Part shown: in pieces, positions 16,524 through 25,035 of the stretch
How positions within the stretch are numbered: position 1 is the first letter of the stretch
Layout of the letters: each line of letters opens with the position of its first letter
From: a virus
Reading direction: 5' to 3' (one strand)
Length of the DNA stretch: 44,277 nt
Virus record (IMG/VR): IMGVR_UViG_3300013136_000846
Span: 1-44,277 of that record
Translations under genes and position numbers: made by a program
The notes under the pieces: model-generated
Told to the model about the DNA's origin: nothing
Seen by the model: the letters and a program-made list of their open reading frames with translations, nothing else
Database searches by the model: none

Positions 16524-18156
16524 ATTTTTGTTTATTTTTATATGTAAATTTTAAATTACCAGAATTATAAATTCTATAAATTTTTCTTTCCAGCATTATT
16601 TGATGCTCAGTTTTATTAGAATCATAACCTTCTTTCATTAATTTATCTTTTCTAAAATTAAATCTATATTTTCTAATACCATCAATTATATAATAATAAT
16701 TTGGTTGAGTCTTTTCAACAAATTCAAAACCTAATTTGTTATACAAATTACCTTTACTAAAACTTCTATCAGCATATGTAATTATTATTGAAGGATTATA
16801 ATTTTTAATAAAATAATTAAACAATTTACTTGCACCTCCTACAATATTAGTATTCAATTTATTACAAAATCTCAACAATTCATATTCATTTTCTTTAGTT
16901 GACTTTTTACCCATAGCAATTCTACGACTACCAAATGTCATCAAGCTAACTAATTCATTATCATAAAATAAACCAATTTTAATTTTAGAATTTATATATC
17001 CTTCAATATGATTTTTTTCAAGAAAATTTTTAACATCTTTAATATTAATGTTATTTTTAATATCACAATTTCTAGCAAAAATTTTTGTTGATATTAAACC
17101 AATTTTATTTAAAATTATAGATTTAACTATATCTTGTTTATATATCCAATCATCTTCGTAAATATGAATTAATTGTATTTCCTGTTTCTCACATTCTTCA
17201 GTTTTATTTAAATGATAATTATTTTCTTTATTTAATTCGTTATGCCAAAATAATCCATTAAATTCAAATGCTAATTTTAAATCAGGTAAATAAATATCCA
17301 ACTCATAAGGAGAAATTATATCCTTATTATTCAATTTAATTTCACCCTTATAATTCTCTAATATAAAATTAACCAATTGTATCTCTAATCCACTAACATT
17401 TTTTGATATTTCATTACACTCTGTACATAATATACTATTTGCTTTAATTCTATTCCAAAATAATTTATAATCAATAGTAAAATTATGATCTTGACCACAA
17501 TCACACTTAAATTCATACTGTCCATTTGACTTATAACCAATAAAAATATTTTTATATTTTTTTATTATTTCAGACTTATATAAACCCTTATCAAAAGAAT
17601 TTTTAAAACTCAGAAATTGATTCTCTTTCATTTTACGAGAAATTTCAATATTCTGACTTGGATACTCTACACCATACCTTTCTAAATTTGTAATTTTAGA
17701 TTTTTCAATATTTGTATAATTTTCATCACCATATTTTTCTAACTTAGTCTTTTTACCTTTTTCAAAAACTTCTTTAGATTGTTGAGGATATTCTACACCA
17801 AAATTTTTTAAACAAGTTTCTATCTTTTTATCCTTTATTATTTCAGAATTTGATACATTATTAACACCATACTTACTTAATACAGTAGACTTATTTTTTT
17901 CTTCTGAGCATTTTCTACTACAAGCATAATAGGTAGACAAGTTCTTAGTATTTAAATAATATCTATTTAATGAGATTTCTGTTTCATTTCCACAAATATC
18001 ACACTTTGCTTTTATTTTTACGCCAGATCCTGTCGGTAAATCAGACACCTTTACTGATAATACTTCATTATCGTCATTTACATTATAACCCTTATCCCTA
18101 TAATATTTAATTTGATTATTTGAAATTTTAATATTAACAAACTTAGACAAAATCAT
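16513..18156 (-). CDS. VSR/EDxHD-like homing endonuclease (Hef-type)
   Basis: A 547-residue free-standing homing endonuclease. Residues 1-85 hold a zinc module (C52-x2-C55, C79-x3-C83) related to that of the HNH enzyme at 2429-3217. Residues 95-175 hold four YG(V/D)-type repeats that probably read DNA. Next is a second zinc knuckle region (CDCGQDH; CTEC). The nuclease core shows E257, D287 in YELDIYLPDL, E298-F-N-G and W304-H305, then HIYEDDW, the arrangement of the very-short-patch-repair-like EDxHD superfamily. The final 200 residues match the C-terminal part seen in phage Hef-type proteins. It sits directly behind the truncated polymerase frame, the classic position of intercalated endonucleases at split gene 43. 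Start ATG at 18156. Confidence 0.85.
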   Translation of the reverse strand: MILSKFVNIKISNNQIKYYRDKGYNVNDDNEVLSVKVSDLPTGSGVKIKAKCDICGNETEISLNRYYLNTKNLSTYYACSRKCSEEKNKSTVLSKYGVNNVSNSEIIKDKKIETCLKNFGVEYPQQSKEVFEKGKKTKLEKYGDENYTNIEKSKITNLERYGVEYPSQNIEISRKMKENQFLSFKNSFDKGLYKSEIIKKYKNIFIGYKSNGQYEFKCDCGQDHNFTIDYKLFWNRIKANSILCTECNEISKNVSGLEIQLVNFILENYKGEIKLNNKDIISPYELDIYLPDLKLAFEFNGLFWHNELNKENNYHLNKTEECEKQEIQLIHIYEDDWIYKQDIVKSIILNKIGLISTKIFARNCDIKNNINIKDVKNFLEKNHIEGYINSKIKIGLFYDNELVSLMTFGSRRIAMGKKSTKENEYELLRFCNKLNTNIVGGASKLFNYFIKNYNPSIIITYADRSFSKGNLYNKLGFEFVEKTQPNYYYIIDGIRKYRFNFRKDKLMKEGYDSNKTEHQIMLERKIYRIYNSGNLKFTYKNKQKYET

Positions 18157-18182
18157 AACAAATTTTTAATTTATATATAAAT

Positions 18183-18209
18183 AAAAAAAGTGGTAATTTT
18201 ACCACTTTT
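18183..18209 (-). terminator. Intrinsic terminator right after the polymerase N-terminal frame
   Basis: AAGTGGTAA and TTACCACTT pair around a TT centre; on the minus strand the stem is followed by a U-run. It begins at the last base of the polymerase stop codon. This means transcription as well as translation is set to end here, before the endonuclease gene. Confidence 0.8.
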
Positions 18210-19741
18210 CACAAAGGAGTATCTTCTAATTTTTTTAACTCTTCTTTCAATTTTTCAAGTTCTTCATGTTTTTGCATCATTACTTTTTTCCATTTCTTTC
18301 TATCTGCATAAACCTCACCCATTACTTGTGTCACAACTCCCTGCTCCTTCCGAAATACAGAATCATTCAAAGTCACTATATCATCATCTTCTATCGGTAT
18401 TTGATGTCCATTAAAAATGGAATAGTTTTTTCCTTTAACTTTCTGTCCTTTATATGAATCCGCTGAAATATTAAATTGACGCATGGTTGTAGGATAAAGA
18501 GAAGCAAAATCAAAACAACAGGTCCAGGTTGCCATTCCTCTCACTGGTTCCTTAACCCATCCACCTTTAATTGATGAACCACCGCCTTCACCATATTCAT
18601 CACTTTGTTCATCTCTAACAAGAACAATATTTTTTTGATCTCTTAATTTTTCTCTTAATATACCTTCAGTTAGTGCAAGAGTTGATATTGCATCTTTAAT
18701 TTTAATTTTACCTAAGACTGCCATACTATACAGAATATCAATATATTTCATTTTTATATGAATTCTCTGAACAAGACAACTGTCAACTGCGTTATAATAA
18801 ACGAATTTTTTATAATCTTCTCTATGAAGTCTTTTTAAGTCACCTTCATAATTAATTTTTTTTACTTCTTTACCTAATATTTTTTCGGAAGCAAAATCAA
18901 GAGATAAACTTTCTTTTACTTTAACTGAGGTATCCCATTTTGAAAATAATTCCATATAGTCCACTATAACTCTATGTGCTGGCATTTCAGCATAGTTTTG
19001 CTTACCTGCTGAATTAAAATTAAAAGGAGTATTCATTTTTCTAGTAAAAGATGCAACATCAGGATCAATGCCGATTTTTCTAGCTCTTGCCACTAAAAAT
19101 ACCCAGTCGTATTCTATAAAATTCCATCCTGTAATAACAGGCATCTTAGGTACCAATTTATTAAAGAAATTATTTAATAAATCATATTCGTTTTTATACT
19201 GAATATACTTAAATGCGTAGTTAGTTTCAAATTTTTTGAAATGTAAATTGATATCAGATTCTATAGATTCTATCTGATTCTGTGATAAAGGTTCTGTACC
19301 AATTACTAATATCTTATTTTTATTAACAATAGATATTGTTTGAATTGCACTTTCAGCTAAATGAGGTTCTGGTTTTTTATCCAAAATCTCATTTTCAATA
19401 TCAACGAAGAATATATCAGGCTCGTTATAACTATAAATTTCTTCTTTTTCGTCATCAGCCAAATTATCTATAAAATCATAAATTGAATATCTATTTGGAT
19501 ATTTAGTGTATATTTCTTTTACAGCACTTCCATCCCAAGTTACATATTGTCCTGATTTTTCGCGATCATCATCACTTGTTTTAATAAACTTCGTGGGTCT
19601 TGGCCAATTTTTGTACTTTAACTTAATTTGACCAGATTTATCTATGTAAGAAATGATCAAATTATTGCTCCTATACTCTACATCCACTAACAATGTGTAA
19701 ATTATTATTTTTTTAATGCGATATTTATAGTCATTTAGCAT
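18209..19741 (-). CDS. 43: DNA polymerase, family B, T4 gp43-like, N-terminal fragment (exonuclease and motif A)
   Basis: A 510-residue protein corresponding to roughly the first half of T4 gp43 (about 900 residues). The 3'-5' proofreading exonuclease is complete: Exo I D114-x-E116, Exo II N206 and D212, Exo III Y316-x3-D320. Polymerase motif A follows (D411-F-A-S-L-Y-P, then RQFNIS). The frame closes about 100 residues later, in the coiled fingers-like helix (KKWKKVMMQKHEELEK). Motif B, motif C (YGDTDS) and the thumb are absent and found nowhere else in the window. A clean stop and a terminator follow, then an endonuclease gene. This matches the gp43A half of split polymerases in some T4-like phages, whose partner gp43B lies elsewhere. 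Alone it could proofread but not polymerise. The ATG at 19741 is clear. Confidence 0.92.
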   Translation of the reverse strand: MLNDYKYRIKKIIIYTLLVDVEYRSNNLIISYIDKSGQIKLKYKNWPRPTKFIKTSDDDREKSGQYVTWDGSAVKEIYTKYPNRYSIYDFIDNLADDEKEEIYSYNEPDIFFVDIENEILDKKPEPHLAESAIQTISIVNKNKILVIGTEPLSQNQIESIESDINLHFKKFETNYAFKYIQYKNEYDLLNNFFNKLVPKMPVITGWNFIEYDWVFLVARARKIGIDPDVASFTRKMNTPFNFNSAGKQNYAEMPAHRVIVDYMELFSKWDTSVKVKESLSLDFASEKILGKEVKKINYEGDLKRLHREDYKKFVYYNAVDSCLVQRIHIKMKYIDILYSMAVLGKIKIKDAISTLALTEGILREKLRDQKNIVLVRDEQSDEYGEGGGSSIKGGWVKEPVRGMATWTCCFDFASLYPTTMRQFNISADSYKGQKVKGKNYSIFNGHQIPIEDDDIVTLNDSVFRKEQGVVTQVMGEVYADRKKWKKVMMQKHEELEKLKEELKKLEDTPL

Positions 19742-19785
19742 TTTCGACTTATATATTTTTATATATACATATAAAATAAAAGTTT

Positions 19786-21090
19786 ATGACAAATCAAGAA
19801 AAATTCATCGAGAAGGCAATTATTAAACATGACAATAAATATGAGTACACCTTCTCCATGGGCAGGTAACCACCAATAGCCCTGGTTATATATGAGGAAT
19901 CCAGAAAAAAGATTAAAATAATTTGTAAAGAACATGGCATTTTTGAACAAGAACCAGCCAATCATTTAAGAGGTCAAGGTTGTCCAATATGTGCAGGTGT
20001 TAAAAGATCTACACTATCAGAATTTATAGAAAAAGCTAACAAAATTCATAATAATATTTATGATTATAGTTTAGTAAATTACAAAAATAATAAAACTAAT
20101 ATAAAAGTAATTTGTAAAGAACATGGAATATTTGAAACAAGACCAGATAGACATCTTAATTCTAAATCAGGTTGTCCAAAATGTGCAAATAATGTTCTAT
20201 ATACAACAGAAGAATTTATAAAAAAAGCAAATTTAATTCATAATAATAAATATGATTATTCAAAAATTAATTATAAAACAGCACTAGAAAAAATAAAAAT
20301 AATTTGTCCGGAACATGGTATTTTTGAACAAAGGCCAACAAATCATTTAAGAGGTGAAGGATGCATCAAATGCTCAGGACAATATCAATATTCAACGGAG
20401 GAATTTATTAAAAAAGCAAATATAATTCACAATAATTTATATGATTATTCTTTAACAGATTATAAAAATAGTCAATCTAAAATAAAGATAATTTGTGAAA
20501 AACATGGTATATTTGAGCAAAAAGCAAATTCACATTTACAAGGGTTCAAATGCCCAAAATGTTATAATGAAAAAAGAACATATTCCACAGAACAATTTAT
20601 AGAATTGTCAAAACTAAAACACGGTAACTTTTATGATTATAGTTTAGTAGAATACACACATAGCAGTAAAAAAGTTAAAATTATTTGCCCTATACATGGT
20701 GAATTTGAACAAAATGCAGGTGCTCATATTAGAGGTGTTGGATGCTTAGACTGTAATTCATCAAAAGGCGAAAAAGAAATAAGATTATTTTTAGAAAGAA
20801 ATAACATTAATTTTAGTACTCAGCACATATTTGAAAATTGTAAAAATGAAAGATATTTACCATTTGATTTCTTTTTACCAGAATTAAACATTTGTATTGA
20901 ATATGATGGCTTACAGCATTTTAAACCGATAGAGTATTTCGGAGGAGAAAAAACATTAGAAATAATAAAATCGCATGATAAAATTAAGACAGAGTTTTGT
21001 GCTAATAATAATATCACATTAATTAGAATAAAATATAATGAAAATATCTTAAATAAACTTCAATCATTTTTAGAAAAAAGAAACCTTTAG
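19786..21090 (+). pseudogene. VSR-like homing endonuclease with five or six Zn-repeat domains, interrupted by an in-frame stop
   Basis: A single frame runs from ATG 19786 to the stop at 21090, broken only by TAA at 19867. It encodes repeated units of about 60 residues with the pattern FIEKAN-x-IHNN-x-YDYS, then K-I-K-I-I-C-x2-HG-I-F-E-Q and GC-P-x-C (DUF723-like). The C-terminus (from about 20770) is a VSR/PD-(D/E)XK-like nuclease: PFDFFLPELNICIEYDG then QHF. After the TAA the frame stays open for about 406 codons but offers no ATG; the first alternative start is a TTG at 20605 in mid-repeat. Compared with the other repeats, about 30 nt including the stop are extra in the first unit. It is either a recently broken gene or a recoded one. 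It lies divergent to the polymerase fragment, 44 nt from its ATG. Confidence 0.75.
19856..19885 (+). other. GC-rich hairpin enclosing the in-frame stop
   Basis: CCA-T-GGGC (19856-19863, one bulged T) pairs with GCCCTGG (19879-19885). The 15-base loop contains AGG followed by the TAA stop at 19867-19869. The segment is much richer in G and C than its surroundings and coincides with the extra codons in the first repeat unit of the nuclease gene. Confidence 0.65.
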
Positions 21091-21122
21091 TTGTTAATAT
21101 ATAATTAAAATTAATATTTATA

Positions 21123-21503
21123 ATGACTAACGAAAAAGTGAGTTTTTATGGTAAAGTAGTTAAGATGCCAAGAAATACAAAGGCTAGAAATGCTTATAAC
21201 TTCTTAGAAAATGTTAAAGTTGATAAGAAGAAGTTATGGTATATTCTTATAGAGAAAGATGAAAATGAATTACAATGCATCAAATATAATAATAAAATGG
21301 GTGTTAATTTAAAAATATTTGTCGAACAACTTAAAGAATATCATAAAAAAGATAAAAAGTTATTTGAATATATTCAAAATCTAAATATAGAAGGTAACGA
21401 TAAATTTTCTATTATAAAAAATATACCTGATGTTGAGGTTATACCAGGTAAAAAAATGATTACCTTTTTAACAGAAGAATTAATTCAATTATTATATAAA
21501 TAA
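21123..21503 (+). CDS. Hypothetical protein, paralogue of the 151-aa protein at 3204-3659
   Basis: A 126-residue basic protein of unknown function. Its region from about residue 36 on aligns by eye with residues 65-145 of the 3204-3659 protein (DENEL-x2-IKYN, LKIFVEQL, LNIEGNDKFSIIKNI, LTEELIQLL). The N-terminal 35 residues (GKVVKMPRNTKARNAYNFLENV) differ and lack the amphipathic tag of the paralogue. It follows the interrupted nuclease gene by 32 nt and ends 5 nt from a convergent glycosyltransferase gene with no terminator between. Confidence 0.65.
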   Translation: MTNEKVSFYGKVVKMPRNTKARNAYNFLENVKVDKKKLWYILIEKDENELQCIKYNNKMGVNLKIFVEQLKEYHKKDKKLFEYIQNLNIEGNDKFSIIKNIPDVEVIPGKKMITFLTEELIQLLYK

Positions 21504-21508
21504 TATGA

Positions 21509-22459
21509 TTAACGAGGTATAGTATTATTTCTTAAATCTTCAAAAATTGGAATTATATCCTTAAAATTATTCTCTGTTTCTTTAATTTCTTGTACATACA
21601 TATATGTACAATTATTTGAATTTACTTTTATTTCCTGATTGAAGGGTGAAATTTGATACGTAATTTTACTAAAGTGTGTATCACTTGGACCGGAAATACC
21701 TGCATTATGAAAAATATAAGTTTCTTTCCATCTTTTAATATCATCAACGGCCCAACAAAAATCTAGATCCTTATTAATTTTTAGTTTATGATTGAAGTAA
21801 ACACCGTTCCATAAAATAGACCACATGTCGGCAGTCCAAGGCTGAATAGCTCCATTTTTATTATAAATGGATAGGGTAGATATCATATGATTATAAAGAT
21901 TTTCAGCATCATATAAAACTTTATGCCAAAAATTAACATCAATATTTTTTAATAAATATTGTGCACCACCAGCGTTATCATCAATCGATTCTATATCTTT
22001 TGGCGAAACACATACAATATCACACATTTCATTAAAAAGTTGATCACCACCTTTACTTTTAATATATTGGCTACTTATGTATAGTCTGGTATCGCTTACA
22101 TGCCAAAAATCATCTTCTAACATCTCAGAGAAATCTAATTTTTTAGTAAATGCGATATCAGGATCCACTAAAAAAATAGTTTCCTTAGAATATTCTGGAT
22201 GTTCAATATAAAATTTTTTCAAAAGATGTAACCGCAATGAACTTGGATATTTCATTCCTCTACGTTCATCTTTATATAAATAAAATTTACATTTAATTTG
22301 AGGACTATTAATTATTGCTTTTAATGCTGGACTTGGATCCTGTGTTGATATTATAAATACTGCATCTTCATCATAACCATATTTCATCAAATTATTAATT
22401 AATACTAAACACTGCCACAAATAATAATTGTGATCAAAAGTTGCACACACTATCTTCAT
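21509..22459 (-). CDS. GT-A type glycosyltransferase
   Basis: A 316-residue predicted transferase. The N-terminal MKIVCATFDHNYYLWQCLVL strand-helix, the RRGMKYPSSLRLHLLKKFY segment and the IFLVDPDIAFTKKL motif (D-P-D, about residues 96-104) match GT-A nucleotide-sugar transferases. A later NAGGAQYLLKN and an HNAGISG stretch give the His usual for metal binding near the C-terminal end of such folds. It is downstream of the TIG-protein terminator on the same strand and probably has its own promoter in the AT-rich gap (ATTTATATAAAC). Sugar and acceptor unknown. Confidence 0.75.
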   Translation of the reverse strand: MKIVCATFDHNYYLWQCLVLINNLMKYGYDEDAVFIISTQDPSPALKAIINSPQIKCKFYLYKDERRGMKYPSSLRLHLLKKFYIEHPEYSKETIFLVDPDIAFTKKLDFSEMLEDDFWHVSDTRLYISSQYIKSKGGDQLFNEMCDIVCVSPKDIESIDDNAGGAQYLLKNIDVNFWHKVLYDAENLYNHMISTLSIYNKNGAIQPWTADMWSILWNGVYFNHKLKINKDLDFCWAVDDIKRWKETYIFHNAGISGPSDTHFSKITYQISPFNQEIKVNSNNCTYMYVQEIKETENNFKDIIPIFEDLRNNTIPR

Positions 22460-22489
22460 TTTTAGATATATTTTTATTGTTTATATAAA

Positions 22490-22535
22490 TAAAAAAAAAT
22501 AATGTTTTACTAATTAGATTAATAAAACATTATTT
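22490..22535 (-). terminator. Intrinsic terminator after the TIG/Thr-rich protein gene
   Basis: AATAATGTTTTA (22498-22509) pairs perfectly with TAAAACATTATT (22523-22534). On the minus strand the hairpin is followed by nine or more U residues, 20 nt past the TIG gene stop. Confidence 0.8.
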
Positions 22536-22554
22536 ATTAAATTTTATTATAAAT

Positions 22555-24999
22555 TTATACTATACAAGCAGTTGCGCAATCAGCAGATGGTGTGATTAAT
22601 GGCTCAGGAATAGGACCATCACCACCAGCACCACCAAAGCCAAGCATTCTAATTACCTTACCAAATAATGGACTTTCAGAATCTGAAACATAATAGTAGT
22701 CATCAGAAGAATAGCTTCCATATATTGCTGTCATTTCATAAACAGCTGGTGCGCCACAAGCTGGACAAGTATAAACCTCAACTTCATACAAATATGCAGC
22801 TGTGGTTGTAGTTGTTGTTATTGGTGCGGTAGTGGTAGTTGTAGTTCCAGGTTCTGCTGTTGTCGTTGTTGTTGTACCACCTGCTGCGGTTGTGGTAGTA
22901 GTTGTTGTACCACCTGCTGCGGTTGTGGTAGTAGTTGTTGTACCTGCTGCAGTTGTAGTGGTTGTTGTACCTGCAACTGTCGTAGTTGTAGTTGTGCTAG
23001 TTATAGGTGCAGTGATAGTAAATATTGCTTGTTGATCGGTACCAACAGGAGTTTCAATTTTAATTGTTGCTACACCATAATTACCGTATGTATCTGGTAT
23101 ATAACCTCTTATTTCAGTATCTGAAATATAACTTTGTGAATCTAATAAATAATATGAACCTGCAATATAGATACTGGCATCAGTAAAATACTTTGCAAAT
23201 GAGGTTCCACTCATAGTTACTAATGTACCTTGTGGTCCTGATATTGGTGTAAAAGATAGAATGCTAGGATATGATGTTGGTGCAGAATAAATTTCGAAAG
23301 GTGTATAAGTATATGTACCATTAGTACCAGTTGCATACACGTTTACAAGTTTATTTTGACCTGCATTTACAAGTCCTGAAGGTATAGTTGTTACTAAATG
23401 TGTATCACTTATTGTAGTAGTTGTTGTACCTGAGCCAGAATATGATGTACCAAATGTAATTGTACTACCACTTAATACTGTACCATAAACATGAACAGTG
23501 TCTCCTGCTTTACCATAAACAGGCGAAACTGATGTTATAGTGGGTGTTGATCCAGATGGAGTAATCACAAATCCTGATTTAGTATAACTACCAGAAGTGT
23601 TAATAATTTTAACATCTACTGTTCCTGTTGGTGAAGATGCTGCAATTTGAGTTTTTACAAGAATTGTTGTTGCATCAGCACTAACAAGAGCTGCAACATT
23701 ACCATAATAAACAAGATTTCCACTTCCAACTTTAAAATTACTTCCGTTTAAGTTTACAGGTCTTCCTCTATATGCCGAAGTAGGATTAAAACTTGTTATT
23801 ATTGGCCCTGAGCCTGTTTGAGAGATAGTATAATCAAAAGGTGTAGATGAACCATATTGATTATTAACCACCACAGAATTAACACCAGGTACTAAATTAC
23901 TACTTAAATATACAGAAAGAGTTGCTGATTCTTGTGAAAGTATAGTAGCCACTTCATTACTAAATGAAATAGAAACTGTTCCATTAAAATTAGTACCAGT
24001 TACCGTAACTGTTTGACCAATAGTGGCACCCGTTGATAAAATTGAATAAACAGCTGGAAGTAAGCCAGCAGTTGAACCTGAAATTGTAAATCCAGACAAT
24101 GATAAATTTTGAACTCTAATATTTGTATCGCCGAGTGGAGTACCAGTTGCAATTTTTGCTGTTATATATGCTGGTGTAACTACTGTAATATCAGTTGCTG
24201 GTGTACTACCAAATCGAACCTGTATTTGTCCTTGCCTAAAGTTAGTTCCTGATATAGCAATTGTATCACCAATATATCCATAAGTTGGAAAAAATCCAGT
24301 AAATGTAGGATTATTATCTGAAACAAGATACTCAATTGGTGGTGAGCTTTTACCATAAGGTGTTTCTAAATATACTATGGTGTATCCAGTTGCCATAGAT
24401 GGTACCACTGCTGATAAAACTGTTGAACTTGTTGCACTTGTTTCACCAGTAGTAGCATTAAACCATGTGATAGTACTGCCTGGTACAAAGTTGTATCCAC
24501 CTATGGTTATAGTAGAACCAATAGATGCACTTGCAGGTATTATTGGTGGAACTATAACAGGTTTTATATCTCTATAATTAATTGTATAGCTAGAAGAGTT
24601 ACTTACACCATATGATGTAGTTACAACAACTGAAACTGATCCTAAATTATTAGGTACTACAACAGTTAATTGACCTGTTGATAAAACATTTACTGTTGTA
24701 CCAGATGCACTACCAAATGTTACTATGGTAGAGCCGTTAATAAAATTGGTACCGTTAATTGTTATTGTATCACCTACGAAGGAACTTCCAGCAGGAGATA
24801 TGCTGGTAATAGTTGGTGCTGAACCAGTTCCACTTAATACATAAAATACTGTACCATCATCATCAATTATCCAGAGACCTTGACCATCTCCACCTACGGT
24901 GGTATCGTCATAACCTAAATAAACATAACCTTTCTCTGGTAATTCAATTAGATTTTTAACTTGTTCTTTTTTTATCTTTTGAATTTTAATATAGCTCAT
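22555..24999 (-). CDS. Surface-type protein with seven IPT/TIG repeats and a Thr-rich stalk
   Basis: An 814-residue protein. Residues 1-60 form a unique N-terminal head (GYVYLGYDDTTVGGDGQGLW) of the kind found on phage fibre or decoration proteins. Seven immunoglobulin-like IPT/TIG repeats follow, each opening with a P-x-I-x-S-x-x-P, G-D-T-I-x-I-x-G-T-N-F type pattern. A stalk of six to seven TTTTTT-AAGG/AAG blocks (about residues 665-735) comes next, then a C-terminal domain with a CPACGAP knuckle and a Gly-rich end. There is no signal peptide or LPXTG/T9SS tail, so a virion adhesin fits better than a host-exported protein. The gene is 36 nt downstream of the TibC-like glycosyltransferase, and the Thr stalk is a plausible O-glycosylation target. 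I prefer ATG 24999 over a TTG at 25005. Confidence 0.85.
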   Translation of the reverse strand: MSYIKIQKIKKEQVKNLIELPEKGYVYLGYDDTTVGGDGQGLWIIDDDGTVFYVLSGTGSAPTITSISPAGSSFVGDTITINGTNFINGSTIVTFGSASGTTVNVLSTGQLTVVVPNNLGSVSVVVTTSYGVSNSSSYTINYRDIKPVIVPPIIPASASIGSTITIGGYNFVPGSTITWFNATTGETSATSSTVLSAVVPSMATGYTIVYLETPYGKSSPPIEYLVSDNNPTFTGFFPTYGYIGDTIAISGTNFRQGQIQVRFGSTPATDITVVTPAYITAKIATGTPLGDTNIRVQNLSLSGFTISGSTAGLLPAVYSILSTGATIGQTVTVTGTNFNGTVSISFSNEVATILSQESATLSVYLSSNLVPGVNSVVVNNQYGSSTPFDYTISQTGSGPIITSFNPTSAYRGRPVNLNGSNFKVGSGNLVYYGNVAALVSADATTILVKTQIAASSPTGTVDVKIINTSGSYTKSGFVITPSGSTPTITSVSPVYGKAGDTVHVYGTVLSGSTITFGTSYSGSGTTTTTISDTHLVTTIPSGLVNAGQNKLVNVYATGTNGTYTYTPFEIYSAPTSYPSILSFTPISGPQGTLVTMSGTSFAKYFTDASIYIAGSYYLLDSQSYISDTEIRGYIPDTYGNYGVATIKIETPVGTDQQAIFTITAPITSTTTTTTVAGTTTTTTAAGTTTTTTTAAGGTTTTTTTAAGGTTTTTTAEPGTTTTTTAPITTTTTTAAYLYEVEVYTCPACGAPAVYEMTAIYGSYSSDDYYYVSDSESPLFGKVIRMLGFGGAGGDGPIPEPLITPSADCATACIV
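22869..22944. repeat. 33-nt perfect tandem repeat in the Thr-rich stalk
   Basis: A 33-nt unit starts at 22869, 22902 and 22935; the first two copies are identical and the third matches for 10 nt, then diverges. It encodes the 11-residue TTTTTTTAAGG unit. Related, less exact units extend the repeat region to about 22800-23000. In-frame copy change would alter stalk length. Confidence 0.85.
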
Positions 25000-25035
25000 A
25001 TACAATGGTTTTTTTCTTCCATTATATATAAAATT

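Noticed and set aside
16182-18156. Second half of the polymerase hidden behind the endonuclease
   Set aside because: No frame in the window shows YGDTDS, KKRY or a motif B pattern. The genes downstream are an endonuclease and small unknowns.
19839-19896. Transposon-like direct repeats ATATGAG flanking the extra segment
   Set aside because: Removing one copy plus the spacer would delete the conserved YDYSLV part of the repeat unit. The match is more likely due to repeated Tyr-Glu codons.
19864-19897. Classical T4 gene 60-style bypass with matching take-off and landing codons AGG
   Set aside because: The only nearby downstream AGG (19895) is out of frame with the continuing reading frame, so codon-matched hopping from AGG does not fit. 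Other recoding remains possible.
19759-19965. 68-codon minus-strand frame over the GC-rich hairpin
   Set aside because: It overlaps the start of the interrupted nuclease gene, has no plausible context and shows composition of a shadow frame.
20605-21090. Separate short gene from a TTG start
   Set aside because: The TTG is inside a repeat unit and the same frame is open for 735 nt upstream, so this is the tail of the longer interrupted gene.
22802-23035. Long Val-rich open frame on the plus strand
   Set aside because: It is the reverse-strand mirror of the Thr codons in the TIG protein stalk (ACN read backwards gives Val-like codons). No start context; not a gene.
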